Positions 10,957-19,918 are shown, counted from the first letter of the stretch. The stretch is DNA of 64,000 nt from Bradyrhizobium sp. 190 (GCF_023073415.1 NZ_JADPJL010000062.1:248001-312000), one strand, 5' to 3'. Numbers and translations: made by a program. The notes: a model not told the origin generated them from the letters alone.

Positions 10957-11949
10957 ATGACCCTGCCGAAGAATCCCTCCCCCGATGTCGGGAAACTCGC
11001 CAAAGATCTCCGCTCCGGCCACCGCGCGGCGCTGGCGCGTGCGATCACGCTAATCGAAAGCAGGCGAAGCGATCATCAGGCCGCAGCGCGCGATCTGGTG
11101 CAGGCGCTGTTGCCGGACACCGGCAAGGCGGTCCGCGTCGGCATCACCGGCTCGCCCGGGGTGGGCAAGTCCACCACCATCGACGAACTGGGCATGTTCC
11201 TGATCGAGCGCGGCCACAAGGTCGCCGTGCTGGCCGTGGACCCCTCCTCCGCGCGCACCGGCGGCTCGATCCTCGGCGACAAGACGCGGATGGCGCGGCT
11301 GGCGAATTCGGAAGCCGCCTTCATCCGGCCCTCGCCTGCGTCGGGCACACTCGGCGGGGTCGCCGCAAAAACCCGCGAGGCGATGCTGCTGTGCGAGGCG
11401 GCCGGCTTCGACGTGGTGCTGGTGGAAACCGTCGGCATCGGCCAGTCCGAGACTGCCGTCTGCGACATGACCGATTTCTTCCTGGCCCTGATGCTGCCCG
11501 GCGCCGGCGACGAACTGCAGGGCATCAAGAAGGGCCTCGTCGAACTCGCCGACATGATCGCGATCAACAAGGCCGACGGCGACAATATCAAGCGCGCCAA
11601 TCTGGCGGCGGCTGAATATCGCGGCGCCCTGCACATCCTGAGCCCCCGTTCGGAGCACTGGCATCCGCCGGTCCTGACTTACTCGGCGTTGACGGGCACG
11701 GGCATGGACGCGCTGTGGCAGAAGATCCTCGATCACCGCACCGCCATGAACGCCTCGGGCGAGTTCGCGGGCCGGCGGCGCGAGCAGCAAGTGAAATGGA
11801 TGTGGTCGATGCTGGAGCAGCGGATGATGGCCCGCCTGCGCGCCGATCCCGCGATCCGCGCCAAGGTGAAGAAGACCGAGGCCGAGGTCGCCGACGGCCG
11901 CATCACGCCGGCGGTCGCCGCCGAACAGATCGCGGAGTGGCTGCGGTGA
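10957..11949 (+). CDS. meaB: Methylmalonyl-CoA mutase accessory GTPase MeaB
   Basis: G3E-family GTPase that gates cofactor loading of methylmalonyl-CoA mutase and protects it from inactivation. The 330 residues contain Walker A GSPGVGKSTT, the metal-binding VLAVDPSSARTGGSILGDKTRM segment, ETVGIGQSE (switch region) and the nucleotide-specificity NKADGDN motif. The C-terminal helical arm (about 260-330) forms the dimer contact in characterised members. It acts on MutAB encoded at 1.8-6.3 kb, from which it is separated by the transporter genes. Its stop overlaps the pcp GTG start. Confidence 0.95.
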   Translation: MTLPKNPSPDVGKLAKDLRSGHRAALARAITLIESRRSDHQAAARDLVQALLPDTGKAVRVGITGSPGVGKSTTIDELGMFLIERGHKVAVLAVDPSSARTGGSILGDKTRMARLANSEAAFIRPSPASGTLGGVAAKTREAMLLCEAAGFDVVLVETVGIGQSETAVCDMTDFFLALMLPGAGDELQGIKKGLVELADMIAINKADGDNIKRANLAAAEYRGALHILSPRSEHWHPPVLTYSALTGTGMDALWQKILDHRTAMNASGEFAGRRREQQVKWMWSMLEQRMMARLRADPAIRAKVKKTEAEVADGRITPAVAAEQIAEWLR

Positions 11950-12590
11950 ACGACAAACTTCGCATTCTCGTCACCGGCTTCGGCCCGTTTCCCGGTGCGC
12001 CCCACAATCCAACGCAGGCGCTGGTGGCGCGGCTGACGCGGCTGCGTCGTCCTGCCTTCACCGACGTCGAACTGTCCAGTCATATCTTTCCCGTGACATA
12101 CAAGGCGGTCGACCGTGAATTGCCGCTGGCGCTCGCAGAACACAAGCCGCACGCGATGCTGATGTTCGGCCTGGCCGGCCGCACCAAGTTTGTGCGTATC
12201 GAAACCCGCGCCCGCAATGCCGTCACCATGTTGTGGCCCGATGCCGCGCAAACCCGCGCTCGCAAGGGCTCGATCGCCGACGGCGCCGATGCGCAAAGGT
12301 TCGGCCCGCACACCGCGAAACTGCTGCGTGCCGCTGAGGGTACCGGTCTCGACGCCCGCGCCTCGCGCGATGCCGGCAGCTATCTCTGCAATTATCTGAG
12401 CTGGCGCGCGCTTGAGGCCGTCGATGCTGACAACGGCCCCCGCCTCGCCGCCTTCGTCCATATTCCGCCGCTGGCGCGCGGCGGTGCCGTCAGGCGCAAA
12501 GGTTTTTCGCGCATCACGCTGGAAGAGCTGGTCGACGCCGGCGAAGCGATGCTGCTGGAAATGGTGAGGTTGGCACGAAGAACCTCGTAG
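11946..12590 (+). CDS. pcp: Pyroglutamyl-peptidase I (C15 family)
   Basis: Cytosolic cysteine peptidase removing N-terminal pyroglutamate. The opening ILVTGFGPFPGAPHNPT is the family hallmark. The catalytic Cys lies in DAGSYLCNYLSW and the catalytic His in AAFVHIPPLA. The start chosen is GTG 11946, which overlaps the meaB TGA; the open frame further upstream lies inside meaB. The 214 residues fit the usual 200-220. The TAG stop is formed by the first bases of the dispersed repeat at 12587, so the C-terminus may have been set by that insertion. Confidence 0.87.
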   Translation: MNDKLRILVTGFGPFPGAPHNPTQALVARLTRLRRPAFTDVELSSHIFPVTYKAVDRELPLALAEHKPHAMLMFGLAGRTKFVRIETRARNAVTMLWPDAAQTRARKGSIADGADAQRFGPHTAKLLRAAEGTGLDARASRDAGSYLCNYLSWRALEAVDADNGPRLAAFVHIPPLARGGAVRRKGFSRITLEELVDAGEAMLLEMVRLARRTS

Positions 12591-12675
12591 GGTGGGCAAA
12601 GCGAAGCGTGCCCACCATTGTCTCTGCAAATTGAAATGGTGGGCACGGCGCAAGCGCGCCTTTGCCCACCCCTAC
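12587..12675. repeat. Dispersed palindromic repeat, family A (copy 1)
   Basis: Imperfect inverted repeat whose ends read GTAGGGTGGGCAAAG and CTTTGCCCACCC(C)TAC, with an inner pair of GTGCCCACCAT/ATGGTGGGCAC. Three more copies occur at 24249, 43127 and 44080. It can form a long hairpin in RNA. It overlaps the pcp stop codon. Confidence 0.9.
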
Positions 12676-12812
12676 GGACCGCGACCGTACCCAACATTAA
12701 CCCTACCCTGAACAATCGCCGCCTTTGTTCCCGGTCTTCACCATGCTGCGCCGCATTTTCGCGATACCTATGAATTCGCGAATGCCAGAACTTGCATCGC
12801 GCGAGGGCCACC

Positions 12813-14183
12813 ATGGACATGAACCGCCGCCATCTCATTGGAGCGTCCGCCGCCGGTATGGCAGGCGCACTAGCGATGTTGCCGGAGCCGGCGCGCGCTG
12901 CGCCGCTGACCTCGGCGCTCGGACGCGACGTGACGCAGTATGGCGTGCGTCCCGGCAGCCCCGACGATCAAACTGCGAAACTGCAACGCGCCATCGACGA
13001 AGCCGCGCGCGCGCAGGTGCCGCTGGCGCTGCCGCCGGGCGTCTATCGCACGGGCATGCTGCGCCTTTCGAACGGCACGCAACTGGTCGGCGTGCGCGGC
13101 GCGACCAAGTTCGTATTCAATGGCGGCGCCTCGATGATCCAGAGCGAAGGCGCCGACAGTATCGGCCTGACCGGCATCACCTTCGACGGCGGCGGCATTC
13201 CGTTGCCGACGCGGCGCGGTCTCGTGCATTGCCTCGGCGGGCGCGACGTCCGCATCGCCGATTGTGAAATCATCGGCAGTGGTGGCAACGGCATCTGGCT
13301 GGAACAGGTTTCCGGCGACATCTCCGGCAACATCTTCAGGAAGATCGCGACAACAGCGGTCGTATCGTTCGACGCGTTGGGCCTGATCGTATCGCGCAAC
13401 ACCATCACCGATACCAACGATAATGGCATCGAGATCCTGCGCACGGCGATCGGTGACGACGGCACGCTGGTGATCGACAACCGCATCGAGGACATCAAGG
13501 CCGGCCCCGGCGGCTCCGGGCAATACGGCAACGCCATCAATGCTTTCCGCGCCGGCAACGTCATCGTGCGGGGCAATCGCATCAAAAATTGCGACTACTC
13601 CGCGGTGCGCGGCAATTCGGCATCCAATATCCACATCACGGACAACAGTGTCAGCAATGTCCGCGAGGTCGCGCTCTATTCGGAATTCGCGTTCGAAGGC
13701 GCCGTGATCGCCAACAACACGGTGGATGGCGCGGCCGTCGGCGTCTCCGTCTGCAATTTCAACGAAGGCGGACGCATCGCCGTCGTGCAGGGCAACATCG
13801 TCAGAAATCTGTTGCCGAAGCGGCCGATCGGCACCGCGCCGGACGACGACGCCGGGATCGGCATCTATGTCGAGGCGGATTCTTCCGTGACCGGCAACGT
13901 GATCGAGAACGCGCCCTCGTTCGGGATCATCGCCGGCTGGGGCAAATATCTCCGCGACGTCGCCATCACAGGCAATGTGATCCGCAACGCCTTCGTCGGC
14001 GTCGGCGTGTCGGTAATGCCCGGCGCCGGCACGGCGCTGGTCAACAACAACATGATCTCGGAAACCCCGCGCGGCGCCGTGGTCGGCCTCGACCATGCCC
14101 GCACCATTACGACCGATCTGTCAGCCGAAGGCGCCCAGCGCTACGCACAGGTGGTGGTCGGAGGCAACGCGGTGCGGCGCTAG
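12813..14183 (+). CDS. TIGR03808-like Tat-exported repetitive parallel beta-helix protein
   Basis: Predicted 456-residue secreted protein. It has a twin-arginine signal (NRRHLIGASAAGMAGAL, cleavage near ARA-AP). A pectate-lyase-like right-handed beta-helix follows: a PDDQTAKLQRAIDEA opening, then many short turns with the pattern hhhxxNxI (VIDNRIEDI, VIVRGNRIKN, IHITDNSVSN, VAITGNVIRN). This matches my memory of TIGR03808, a family nearly limited to Bradyrhizobium relatives. The ATG at 12813 has a GAGGG about six bases upstream; an ATG at 12819 is also possible. No catalytic residues could be assigned. The TIGR03809-type gene is tail-to-tail with it. Confidence 0.82.
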   Translation: MDMNRRHLIGASAAGMAGALAMLPEPARAAPLTSALGRDVTQYGVRPGSPDDQTAKLQRAIDEAARAQVPLALPPGVYRTGMLRLSNGTQLVGVRGATKFVFNGGASMIQSEGADSIGLTGITFDGGGIPLPTRRGLVHCLGGRDVRIADCEIIGSGGNGIWLEQVSGDISGNIFRKIATTAVVSFDALGLIVSRNTITDTNDNGIEILRTAIGDDGTLVIDNRIEDIKAGPGGSGQYGNAINAFRAGNVIVRGNRIKNCDYSAVRGNSASNIHITDNSVSNVREVALYSEFAFEGAVIANNTVDGAAVGVSVCNFNEGGRIAVVQGNIVRNLLPKRPIGTAPDDDAGIGIYVEADSSVTGNVIENAPSFGIIAGWGKYLRDVAITGNVIRNAFVGVGVSVMPGAGTALVNNNMISETPRGAVVGLDHARTITTDLSAEGAQRYAQVVVGGNAVRR

Positions 14184-14194
14184 CTCGCGCCGCG

Positions 14195-14713
14195 CTACAT
14201 CGCGTTGCGCAGCAGCGGATAGCGTTCCTTCATCGAATCGAGATCGAGCGCCGGGAACTGCATTTCGTCGAGCGCCAGCACGTCGGGTACGGAAGGCGCC
14301 TCATTCGCAACGACGAGCTGGCTCTCCAGCGCGACCAGAACGTGAGCGGGAACATCGCGCGGCGGCGGCGCTGCAACTGGTGCCGGTTTCGGCTGAAACT
14401 GTACAACCGGCTGACGGAACCCTTCATCGCGCGGCAGCGGCGTCAGCAGCAGCGGCGCCCTACGACGGCGGCCGAGCCAGGCCATATCGATCGCTGTGTT
14501 TTCAAGCGAAGCTTCGCGGCTCAACAGGTCGCGCCAGGTTTCGACGGCGGCCTTGGCTTCCTGGATGTTTTCGAGAAAATCGAGTTCGGTGTGATAGCGG
14601 CGCCAGCGCCCGGTCTCGAACAGTTCGGTAAGGTATTCCAGCCGTTGCTCGGCAAGGTTGCACCAGCGCGCAACAATGTTGCGGCCACGTGCCACGTCTG
14701 CAGGATGTGCCAT
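14195..14713 (-). CDS. TIGR03809-like conserved hypothetical protein
   Basis: A 172-residue cytosolic protein with no signal peptide. Residues 1-70 look helical (WCNLAEQRLEYLTELFETGRWRRYHTELDFLENIQEAKAA). A Pro/Ala/Val-rich linker follows, then a conserved-looking acidic end (ALDEMQFPALDLDSMKERYPLLRN). It matches my recollection of TIGR03809, the usual neighbour of TIGR03808 proteins, and here the two are convergent with 11 bases between stops. Function unknown. Confidence 0.72.
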   Translation of the reverse strand: MAHPADVARGRNIVARWCNLAEQRLEYLTELFETGRWRRYHTELDFLENIQEAKAAVETWRDLLSREASLENTAIDMAWLGRRRRAPLLLTPLPRDEGFRQPVVQFQPKPAPVAAPPPRDVPAHVLVALESQLVVANEAPSVPDVLALDEMQFPALDLDSMKERYPLLRNAM

Positions 14714-15040
14714 AAATCAGCCCGTAAGAGAGAAACGGACGCAAGACGCAACCTGAAACGAATCAATTGGACGTGACAGGTATATTCTGTGGAAAACTTT
14801 CTGATTGTCCAGTGCGTGGAGCTACGGAGCACGCAGCAATCGAACAAACCCGCACAAATACGAAGTTATCAGCGCTGTTCACCGTCAGGCTGCACGGCAG
14901 CATGGCCGCGTTGCGAAGCGCGCCTCGATAATCTCGTTTGGAAGACACGGGGGAATATCGCGCGTCACGCAGACGAACGGAAGTCTGGCAAGCCCACACC
15001 GCGCCGCACGCGACGCGGCTGCTTCCAAAAAACCTGTGCC
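14714..15040. other. Intergenic region without a supported gene
   Basis: Upstream of the TIGR03809-type gene. Open frames cross it (for example 14805-15431, plus), but they have no convincing ribosome-binding site, no recognisable protein and run across the terminator hairpin and the subtilase 3' end. It probably holds the promoter for the minus-strand gene ending at 14195; no clear -35/-10 was recognised. Confidence 0.5.
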
Positions 15041-15042
15041 GA

Positions 15043-15080
15043 AAATGAAAGACCCGTCCGGGGGGACAACCGGACGGGTC
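15043..15080 (-). terminator. Intrinsic terminator of the subtilase operon
   Basis: An 11-bp perfect stem (GACCCGTCCGG, eight-base loop, CCGGACGGGTC) lies at 15051-15080. Read on the minus strand it is followed by a T-rich run (TTTCATTTT). It sits about 160 bases beyond the stop of the subtilase gene, so it should end the sigma/anti-sigma/subtilase transcript. Confidence 0.72.
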
Positions 15081-15240
15081 AAGCCATATGGGGCGCTTGG
15101 GGTGGATGGGCGCTCGCGCCGAATACAGCCGATGGGGAGGGATTACCGCTCCCACATAGATAAGTCGCAGCACCCTCGCCGAACGTTCAAAACGCCGGCT
15201 GATTTTTTTAACCTTGTGTTCGGGGCGATTGCCGCAAAAA

Positions 15241-16989
15241 TCACTGCGCAGCAGGCTGTTTCGCGGCGTTTGCGGCCGATTTGTCCGACGCCATCGATGG
15301 CGGGGAGTCATTCAGTGCCCGGCTCACGGAAGCGTTATCGGCAGACGGGTCAAGCGCCGGCGTTTTTTCTCCCGCAGGCTTGCCGGAAACCGAGGCAAGC
15401 GGAACTGCCGGCGCGGCGGTCGCCGCGGTGACCGCGGCAAAGGCGTCGGCCTGGCCTGCCCCGAACTGATCGTCGCGGCCGGGGGCGCCAAGATCGCGGG
15501 CGGTCTTCGCCAGGATCGCGCGAACATCGTTCGGCTTCAATGCAGGATTGCGCTCCAGCAACAGCGCCGCAACGCCGCTGACATAGGCGGCGGAAAACGA
15601 CGTGCCCGACGTGATCTGATATTTTTCATCCGGCGCCGGCAGGAAGATATCCGCGCCTGGAGCCGATATCGCGATGTGGTTGCCCCGGTTGGACGCCGCA
15701 AACAGCTTTTCCTGCGCGTCGGTTCCGCTCACTGCAATGACGTTCGGATTGGCGGCGGGATAGAGCGGCGGCGATTTCGCACCGGCATTGCCAGCCGCAG
15801 CCACCATCAGGATGCCACGGGCTGCGGTGGCGGCGATCCCCCGCTCGATCAACGGATCCTTCGGGCCGGCAAAGCTCATATTGATGATCTGCGCGCCATG
15901 CTCGGCCGCGTAGTTCAATCCCCTCAGGATCACATAGGACGTACTCTCCGCGCCCTTCGATCCCGCGCCGAATGCGCGGATCGCAAGCAACCTCGCCTCC
16001 GGCGCGCTACCCATCAGCCTGGCATGCGCGACGATCGCGCCGGCAATGCCGGTTCCGTGGACATGCGGACCTTCACTGCTGCCGAGCGCGTCGAAACTGT
16101 CGGCGACCGAATTGGCGAGCTCGGGATGTTTGACGTCGACACCTGAATCGATCACCGCGATGGTGACGTTCATGCCGCGGACGAGCGCGTGCGCCTGCGG
16201 CAGCCGGAGCTGGGCGACGGCGTATTGCGCGGAGTCACCCCCGATCGAGGGCTTCTTCTGGTCCTGCAGGAAGTAACGGAAATTGAGCTGCACCGAACGC
16301 ACGCTGCCGTCGGCCGCGAGCTCGCGGCGCACCGTGTCCACCGGCCGCCGGTCGACGATGCGGAACAGGCCGATGGTGCCGCCGAGCAGCGGGAAACTCT
16401 GCGATGAAATGCGCTCCAGGCCATGACGCCGCGCCAGCTCATCGGCCTCGGCTGTGGATAGCGCGCCGTCGATTTCGGCGACGAGCTCGTTCTGGACCAC
16501 GCGCGTATTGACCGCAGCCTGCACATTGTTATTGCGCGATCCGCCATTGCCCTTCCTGGCCGAGGTGCCGTTGCCGCCGCCCGCCGACATGACCGGACGA
16601 TCGAAGCATTCGCCGTCGGGACCGCGGAACGCATTCTGGCAAGCCGGATAGAGATTGGGCGAAAATCGCGCATGGGGAAGCGTCGACGGCACGCCGGCCC
16701 CCGGGCGGGTTCGCAGCGTCGAGCTCATGGTGCCGATCCGGGACGGCGGCGTCCGCGCCACTCGATCGGCGCTCACGCTCGGCCGGGCCGCGATACCGGG
16801 ATTGATCCGCGGCGTCACCGTTGGATTGATGGTAGGCGTCCGCACCCCGACATTGAGATTGGGTGTGCGCATGATGCTCTGCGCATGAACCGCCGAGGCT
16901 GCGAAAGCCATCAATGGCAGAAACGCCGCCGAAAAAACCAATGCCGCGCGGCGCGTCTTCATCAGCCAATTCGGGCCATCGTGAACCAT
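15241..16989 (-). CDS. Secreted subtilisin-like serine protease (S8 family)
   Basis: A 582-residue exported peptidase. After a signal peptide (about 10-37, ending VHAQS) comes a Thr/Pro/Asn/Arg-rich low-complexity stretch (40-110), a propeptide-like segment (about 162-242) and the catalytic domain (about 258-510). The catalytic triad is Asp281 (AVIDSGVD), His311 (HVHGTGIAGA) and Ser464 (GTSFSAAYVSG), with the oxyanion Asn401 (AAAGNAG). The C-terminus is Ala/Ser/Pro-rich. The ATG at 16989 has a nearby GAGG; an alternative ATG at 16962 would begin right at the signal peptide. It follows the anti-sigma gene by 36 bases, so it is likely its co-transcribed partner. Confidence 0.9.
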   Translation of the reverse strand: MVHDGPNWLMKTRRAALVFSAAFLPLMAFAASAVHAQSIMRTPNLNVGVRTPTINPTVTPRINPGIAARPSVSADRVARTPPSRIGTMSSTLRTRPGAGVPSTLPHARFSPNLYPACQNAFRGPDGECFDRPVMSAGGGNGTSARKGNGGSRNNNVQAAVNTRVVQNELVAEIDGALSTAEADELARRHGLERISSQSFPLLGGTIGLFRIVDRRPVDTVRRELAADGSVRSVQLNFRYFLQDQKKPSIGGDSAQYAVAQLRLPQAHALVRGMNVTIAVIDSGVDVKHPELANSVADSFDALGSSEGPHVHGTGIAGAIVAHARLMGSAPEARLLAIRAFGAGSKGAESTSYVILRGLNYAAEHGAQIINMSFAGPKDPLIERGIAATAARGILMVAAAGNAGAKSPPLYPAANPNVIAVSGTDAQEKLFAASNRGNHIAISAPGADIFLPAPDEKYQITSGTSFSAAYVSGVAALLLERNPALKPNDVRAILAKTARDLGAPGRDDQFGAGQADAFAAVTAATAAPAVPLASVSGKPAGEKTPALDPSADNASVSRALNDSPPSMASDKSAANAAKQPAAQ

Positions 16990-17025
16990 GGAACCTCGGC
17001 CTTCCCGGGGCGCCCCGACTGCCTC

Positions 17026-17739
17026 TTAGGGCGTTGCGACCGCGAGGCTGACGATCTTCTCGCGCTGCAGCCTGGCGAGCAGGCCGGCGGCTTCGTCCTT
17101 GCTCATCGCCTTGTTGCCGAACTGCAGCCGGAACATGCCGCCCTTGGCGCCGTCGACGATGGAAGCCTGGTAGTTGTCGAGCAACGCGGTGATGTCGGCG
17201 ATCCGGGCTTCCGGCGCAAACCGCACCAGCGCACGCGTCGGCGCGGCGCTGCCTGCGAGATCGCGCGTGATGGGCGCTGCCGACGGCTCGTTCAGGCTCA
17301 GCGAGGCGGTCTGGAACGAAGCGGTCTGGTTCTTCATCAGCACGGCGCCGATCACGCCGGCCTGCAACAGCAGCGCCACGGCGCCGAGGCTCGCCGACCA
17401 GGCCAGCGTACGCGGCGACAGCCTTGCGAAAAATTCCGATACCCGGGCGGACAGGCTCACCGAAGGCGATGGCTTGCGCACGGGCTCTCCGTCGATCGCG
17501 GCAAACAGCTTCGCCATGGCGCGCGCCGAAGGCGCACCCAGGCTCTCGTTGAGACCGATCGTCTCGGCATATTCCTCGCGGATGACGGCGTATTGCCGGG
17601 CCAACTCGGGATCGCTGGCGAGCGCATCCTCGACGCGGCGTGCATCGCGCGTGCTCAAGGTGCCGGCCGCGTGGAACGGCAACAGCATCTCGATTTCGCT
17701 GGGCTCTTGATCCAGCATTTTTTTGCTCGCCGCCATCAT
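17026..17739 (-). CDS. Membrane anti-sigma factor with a propeptide-like periplasmic domain
   Basis: A 237-residue single-pass protein. Residues 10-85 form a helical anti-sigma domain (EIEMLLPFHAAGTLSTRDARRVEDALASDPEL) that should bind the sigma factor encoded just upstream. One membrane segment lies at about 112-134. Residues 168-237 form a periplasmic domain (ALVRFAPEARIADITALL, GGMFRLQFG, LLARLQREKIVSLAV) with a strand-helix-strand-helix-strand order like subtilase propeptides. The start is the ATG overlapping the sigma stop (ATGA); a longer frame to 17925 lies inside the sigma gene. Typical zinc-binding HxxxCxxC is absent. The pairing is inferred from gene order. Confidence 0.82.
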   Translation of the reverse strand: MMAASKKMLDQEPSEIEMLLPFHAAGTLSTRDARRVEDALASDPELARQYAVIREEYAETIGLNESLGAPSARAMAKLFAAIDGEPVRKPSPSVSLSARVSEFFARLSPRTLAWSASLGAVALLLQAGVIGAVLMKNQTASFQTASLSLNEPSAAPITRDLAGSAAPTRALVRFAPEARIADITALLDNYQASIVDGAKGGMFRLQFGNKAMSKDEAAGLLARLQREKIVSLAVATP

Positions 17740-18305
17740 GGCCAACCTCGCTCTATGCCGGCTGCCTTCAGCAACTCGGCCAATTTCTTGCGCGCATAAA
17801 ACAGGCGCGTCTTGACGGTGTTCTCCGGAATACCGACGATTTCGGCCACCTCTTCCACGGACTTCTCGTGGTAGTAGACGAGATCGACGATCTCCCGATG
17901 CTCTGGCGAAAGCGCCGTCAGGCACTTGCGCAACGCTTCACCCGTATCCTTCTTCTGCACCACCACTTCCGGATCGTCGGACGTGTCCTCGATCGCGTTC
18001 GCGGTCTCGTCATCCAGTCCGACGTCCTTGCGGCGCCGAAGTGCCGAAAGGGCCTTGAACCGCGTGATCGCCAGGAGCCAGGTGGTAACGGCGGATCGGC
18101 CTTCGAACTTGCCGGCCTGACGCCACACATCGAGGAAAACCTCGCTAATGAGATCTTCCGCAATCTGCTCGTCCCTTACGAGCCGAAGCCCGAAACGGAA
18201 CACCCGGACATGGTGCCTTCCGTAAAGCACCTGCATGGCGAGCCGGTCGCCTTGAGCGATCCGAGCGATCAGAATTTCGTCTGAAGCCGCCTGTGACGCG
18301 TTCAA
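17736..18305 (-). CDS. ECF-type RNA polymerase sigma factor
   Basis: A 189-residue group IV sigma factor. Region 2 (about 25-95) contains DEQIAEDLISEVFLDVWRQ and WLLAITRFKALSALRRR. Region 4 (about 125-180) contains LSPEHREIVDLVYYHEKSVEEVAEIVGIPENTVKTRLFYARKKL, a clear helix-turn-helix for -35 recognition. No sigma 1.1 or region 3 is present. It overlaps its anti-sigma gene by four bases. A 9-bp inverted repeat about 46-70 bases upstream may take part in its control. Confidence 0.93.
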   Translation of the reverse strand: MNASQAASDEILIARIAQGDRLAMQVLYGRHHVRVFRFGLRLVRDEQIAEDLISEVFLDVWRQAGKFEGRSAVTTWLLAITRFKALSALRRRKDVGLDDETANAIEDTSDDPEVVVQKKDTGEALRKCLTALSPEHREIVDLVYYHEKSVEEVAEIVGIPENTVKTRLFYARKKLAELLKAAGIERGWP

Positions 18306-18350
18306 TGGCCGTCTCGCAAAGTTGGTCTGACGGGAGAGGCCGGCGGTTCG

Positions 18351-18375
18351 ATGTGAAGAGTGAGATTCTTCACAT
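18351..18375. promoter_or_regulatory. Inverted repeat upstream of the ECF sigma gene
   Basis: Arms ATGTGAAGA and TCTTCACAT are perfect complements separated by seven bases. The site lies between the sigma start (18305) and the divergent diguanylate cyclase gene (18725). It looks like a dimeric regulator's operator, but no regulator can be named. Confidence 0.45.
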
Positions 18376-18724
18376 TACGGCAATGTCCGGATTGCATGTG
18401 TGACCTACCCCACAGACGGCCACTACAAGGCCATTGTCCCAGCCAGAGCGACCTACTGCCCAAAATTGGTACCATAATACGGAAACACTTTCCTAAAGAC
18501 GCACCACCCGGGACCTTAGCAAGGCTTCGCCGGCAGGGCAGCACCTGCTTCATGCCCAAGGCTACCGCGCACGCGGGTTCCGCACTATCGGAATCCGGCA
18601 GATTTCCGTTGCGAAACAGTGCAATGGCAGGGTTTTAACGGACCCGATTCGGCTTCAAAAGATACCAAACCTAAAGGCTTTATTCCCTAATGTTTCGTCC
18701 GGCATACTCCAATAGCGACGGGAC
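18376..18724. other. Divergent intergenic region
   Basis: About 350 bases between the ECF operon and the diguanylate cyclase gene. It must hold promoters in both directions. No confident -35/-10 pair or supported small gene was seen; the open frames crossing it lack ribosome-binding sites. Confidence 0.4.
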
Positions 18725-19870
18725 ATGAGCAGCGCGGCTTCATTGCTTCAGGGGCAAGGTTCCCACAGTACGGCCGCGCCGGTCCGGCTGCCGCTGGAAG
18801 TATTGAAGCGCCGGGCCGGCCAGCGCCGGCACATGCTGGCCGTACAGGGCGTCAGCTACACGCTGATCACCTCGGTGCTGCTGGCCTATTGCTACGCCGG
18901 TACCGTCCCGATCATCATTCCGTCGGCCTATTTCCTTTCCGGCATCGGACTGGTCTCGGTCTTTGTTGTGTTGTCGGAAGCTCATTTCAATGACCGGTTC
19001 GAAGACCACTATCTGACAATCTTCCAGGTTGCCGGCCACGTCGCGCTCCAGCTCTGTTTTCTGCTGGCGGCGCCGCAGATCGGGTTTGCCTTCCTGAGCG
19101 TGGTGTTTCTTATTTTCGGGTTCGGCGCGCTGCGAATGACCTCCCGGCAGGCGGTCACCTCCTGGACGCTCACCATGATCGGCCTGGCGCCGATCTTCCT
19201 TTTCAGCAGCACCCCGATCGGCCTGCCGATTACCACCCAGACCGAACGCGTCGCGGCCATGCTTTCCTTTGTCCTCACGATCGGTCAATGCGCGTTCGTG
19301 GGACTGTATGGCAGCACCATGCGCAAGATGCTCTACGACCGCAGCTCCGAACTCAAGGCAGCCTACAAGCGGATCGAGGAGCTTGCCGAGCTCGATGAAT
19401 TGACGGGGGCGTCCAACCGGCGCTGTATCATGCGAATGCTGGAGGAGGAGATCGCCCGCGCGACCCGCAGCGGATCGCCCTGCTCCATCGCGCTGATCGA
19501 CCTCGACTACTTCAAGCGCATCAACGACGCCTACGGCCATCCGACCGGCGACGAGGTGTTGCGGACATTCTCGATCACCATGTTCGCCAACATCCGCAGC
19601 GTCGACCGGTTCGGCCGTTACGGCGGCGAGGAATTCCTGCTGGTGCTGCCCGACATGGACGCCGGTCAGGCCATGCGGGCGCTCGACCGGTCGCGCGCCA
19701 TTATTGCCGAGCTCGACTGGAGCGCGTTCTCGCCCGGCATGCAGGTGACGATGTCGGCAGGCGTTGCAACGCTGAATTCGAACGAGACGTCAGACACATT
19801 TCTCGCGCGCGCCGACAGCGCGCTTTATGCAGCCAAGGCGCAGGGACGCAACCGCATTACCCGCGCCTGA
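18725..19870 (+). CDS. Membrane diguanylate cyclase (GGDEF)
   Basis: Makes cyclic di-GMP from two GTP. The 381 residues have an N-terminal membrane sensor of about six segments (about 38-200), a short coiled linker (YDRSSELKAAYKRIEELAELDELTGASNRR) and a GGDEF domain (about 225-381). The active site is GGEEF near residues 299-304, so catalysis is expected. An intact I-site RSVD lies five residues before it, predicting product inhibition. No EAL domain is present. A terminator follows directly after the stop. Confidence 0.94.
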   Translation: MSSAASLLQGQGSHSTAAPVRLPLEVLKRRAGQRRHMLAVQGVSYTLITSVLLAYCYAGTVPIIIPSAYFLSGIGLVSVFVVLSEAHFNDRFEDHYLTIFQVAGHVALQLCFLLAAPQIGFAFLSVVFLIFGFGALRMTSRQAVTSWTLTMIGLAPIFLFSSTPIGLPITTQTERVAAMLSFVLTIGQCAFVGLYGSTMRKMLYDRSSELKAAYKRIEELAELDELTGASNRRCIMRMLEEEIARATRSGSPCSIALIDLDYFKRINDAYGHPTGDEVLRTFSITMFANIRSVDRFGRYGGEEFLLVLPDMDAGQAMRALDRSRAIIAELDWSAFSPGMQVTMSAGVATLNSNETSDTFLARADSALYAAKAQGRNRITRA

Positions 19871-19891
19871 TCCGACATATTTCAGCTCCGA

Positions 19892-19918
19892 CGGCGGAGA
19901 AGCCGCCGCCGGTTTTTT
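19892..19918 (+). terminator. Intrinsic terminator after the diguanylate cyclase gene
   Basis: The stem CGGCGG/CCGCCG with a five-base loop is followed by CCGG and six T residues, 22 bases beyond the stop codon. It lies upstream of the DUF2336 gene, which therefore probably has its own promoter or depends on read-through. Confidence 0.7.

Noticed and set aside
14805-15431. 208-codon plus-strand frame
   Set aside because: No ribosome-binding site or domain. It crosses the subtilase terminator and its coding 3' end and is Arg-rich, as frames antisense to GC-rich genes are.
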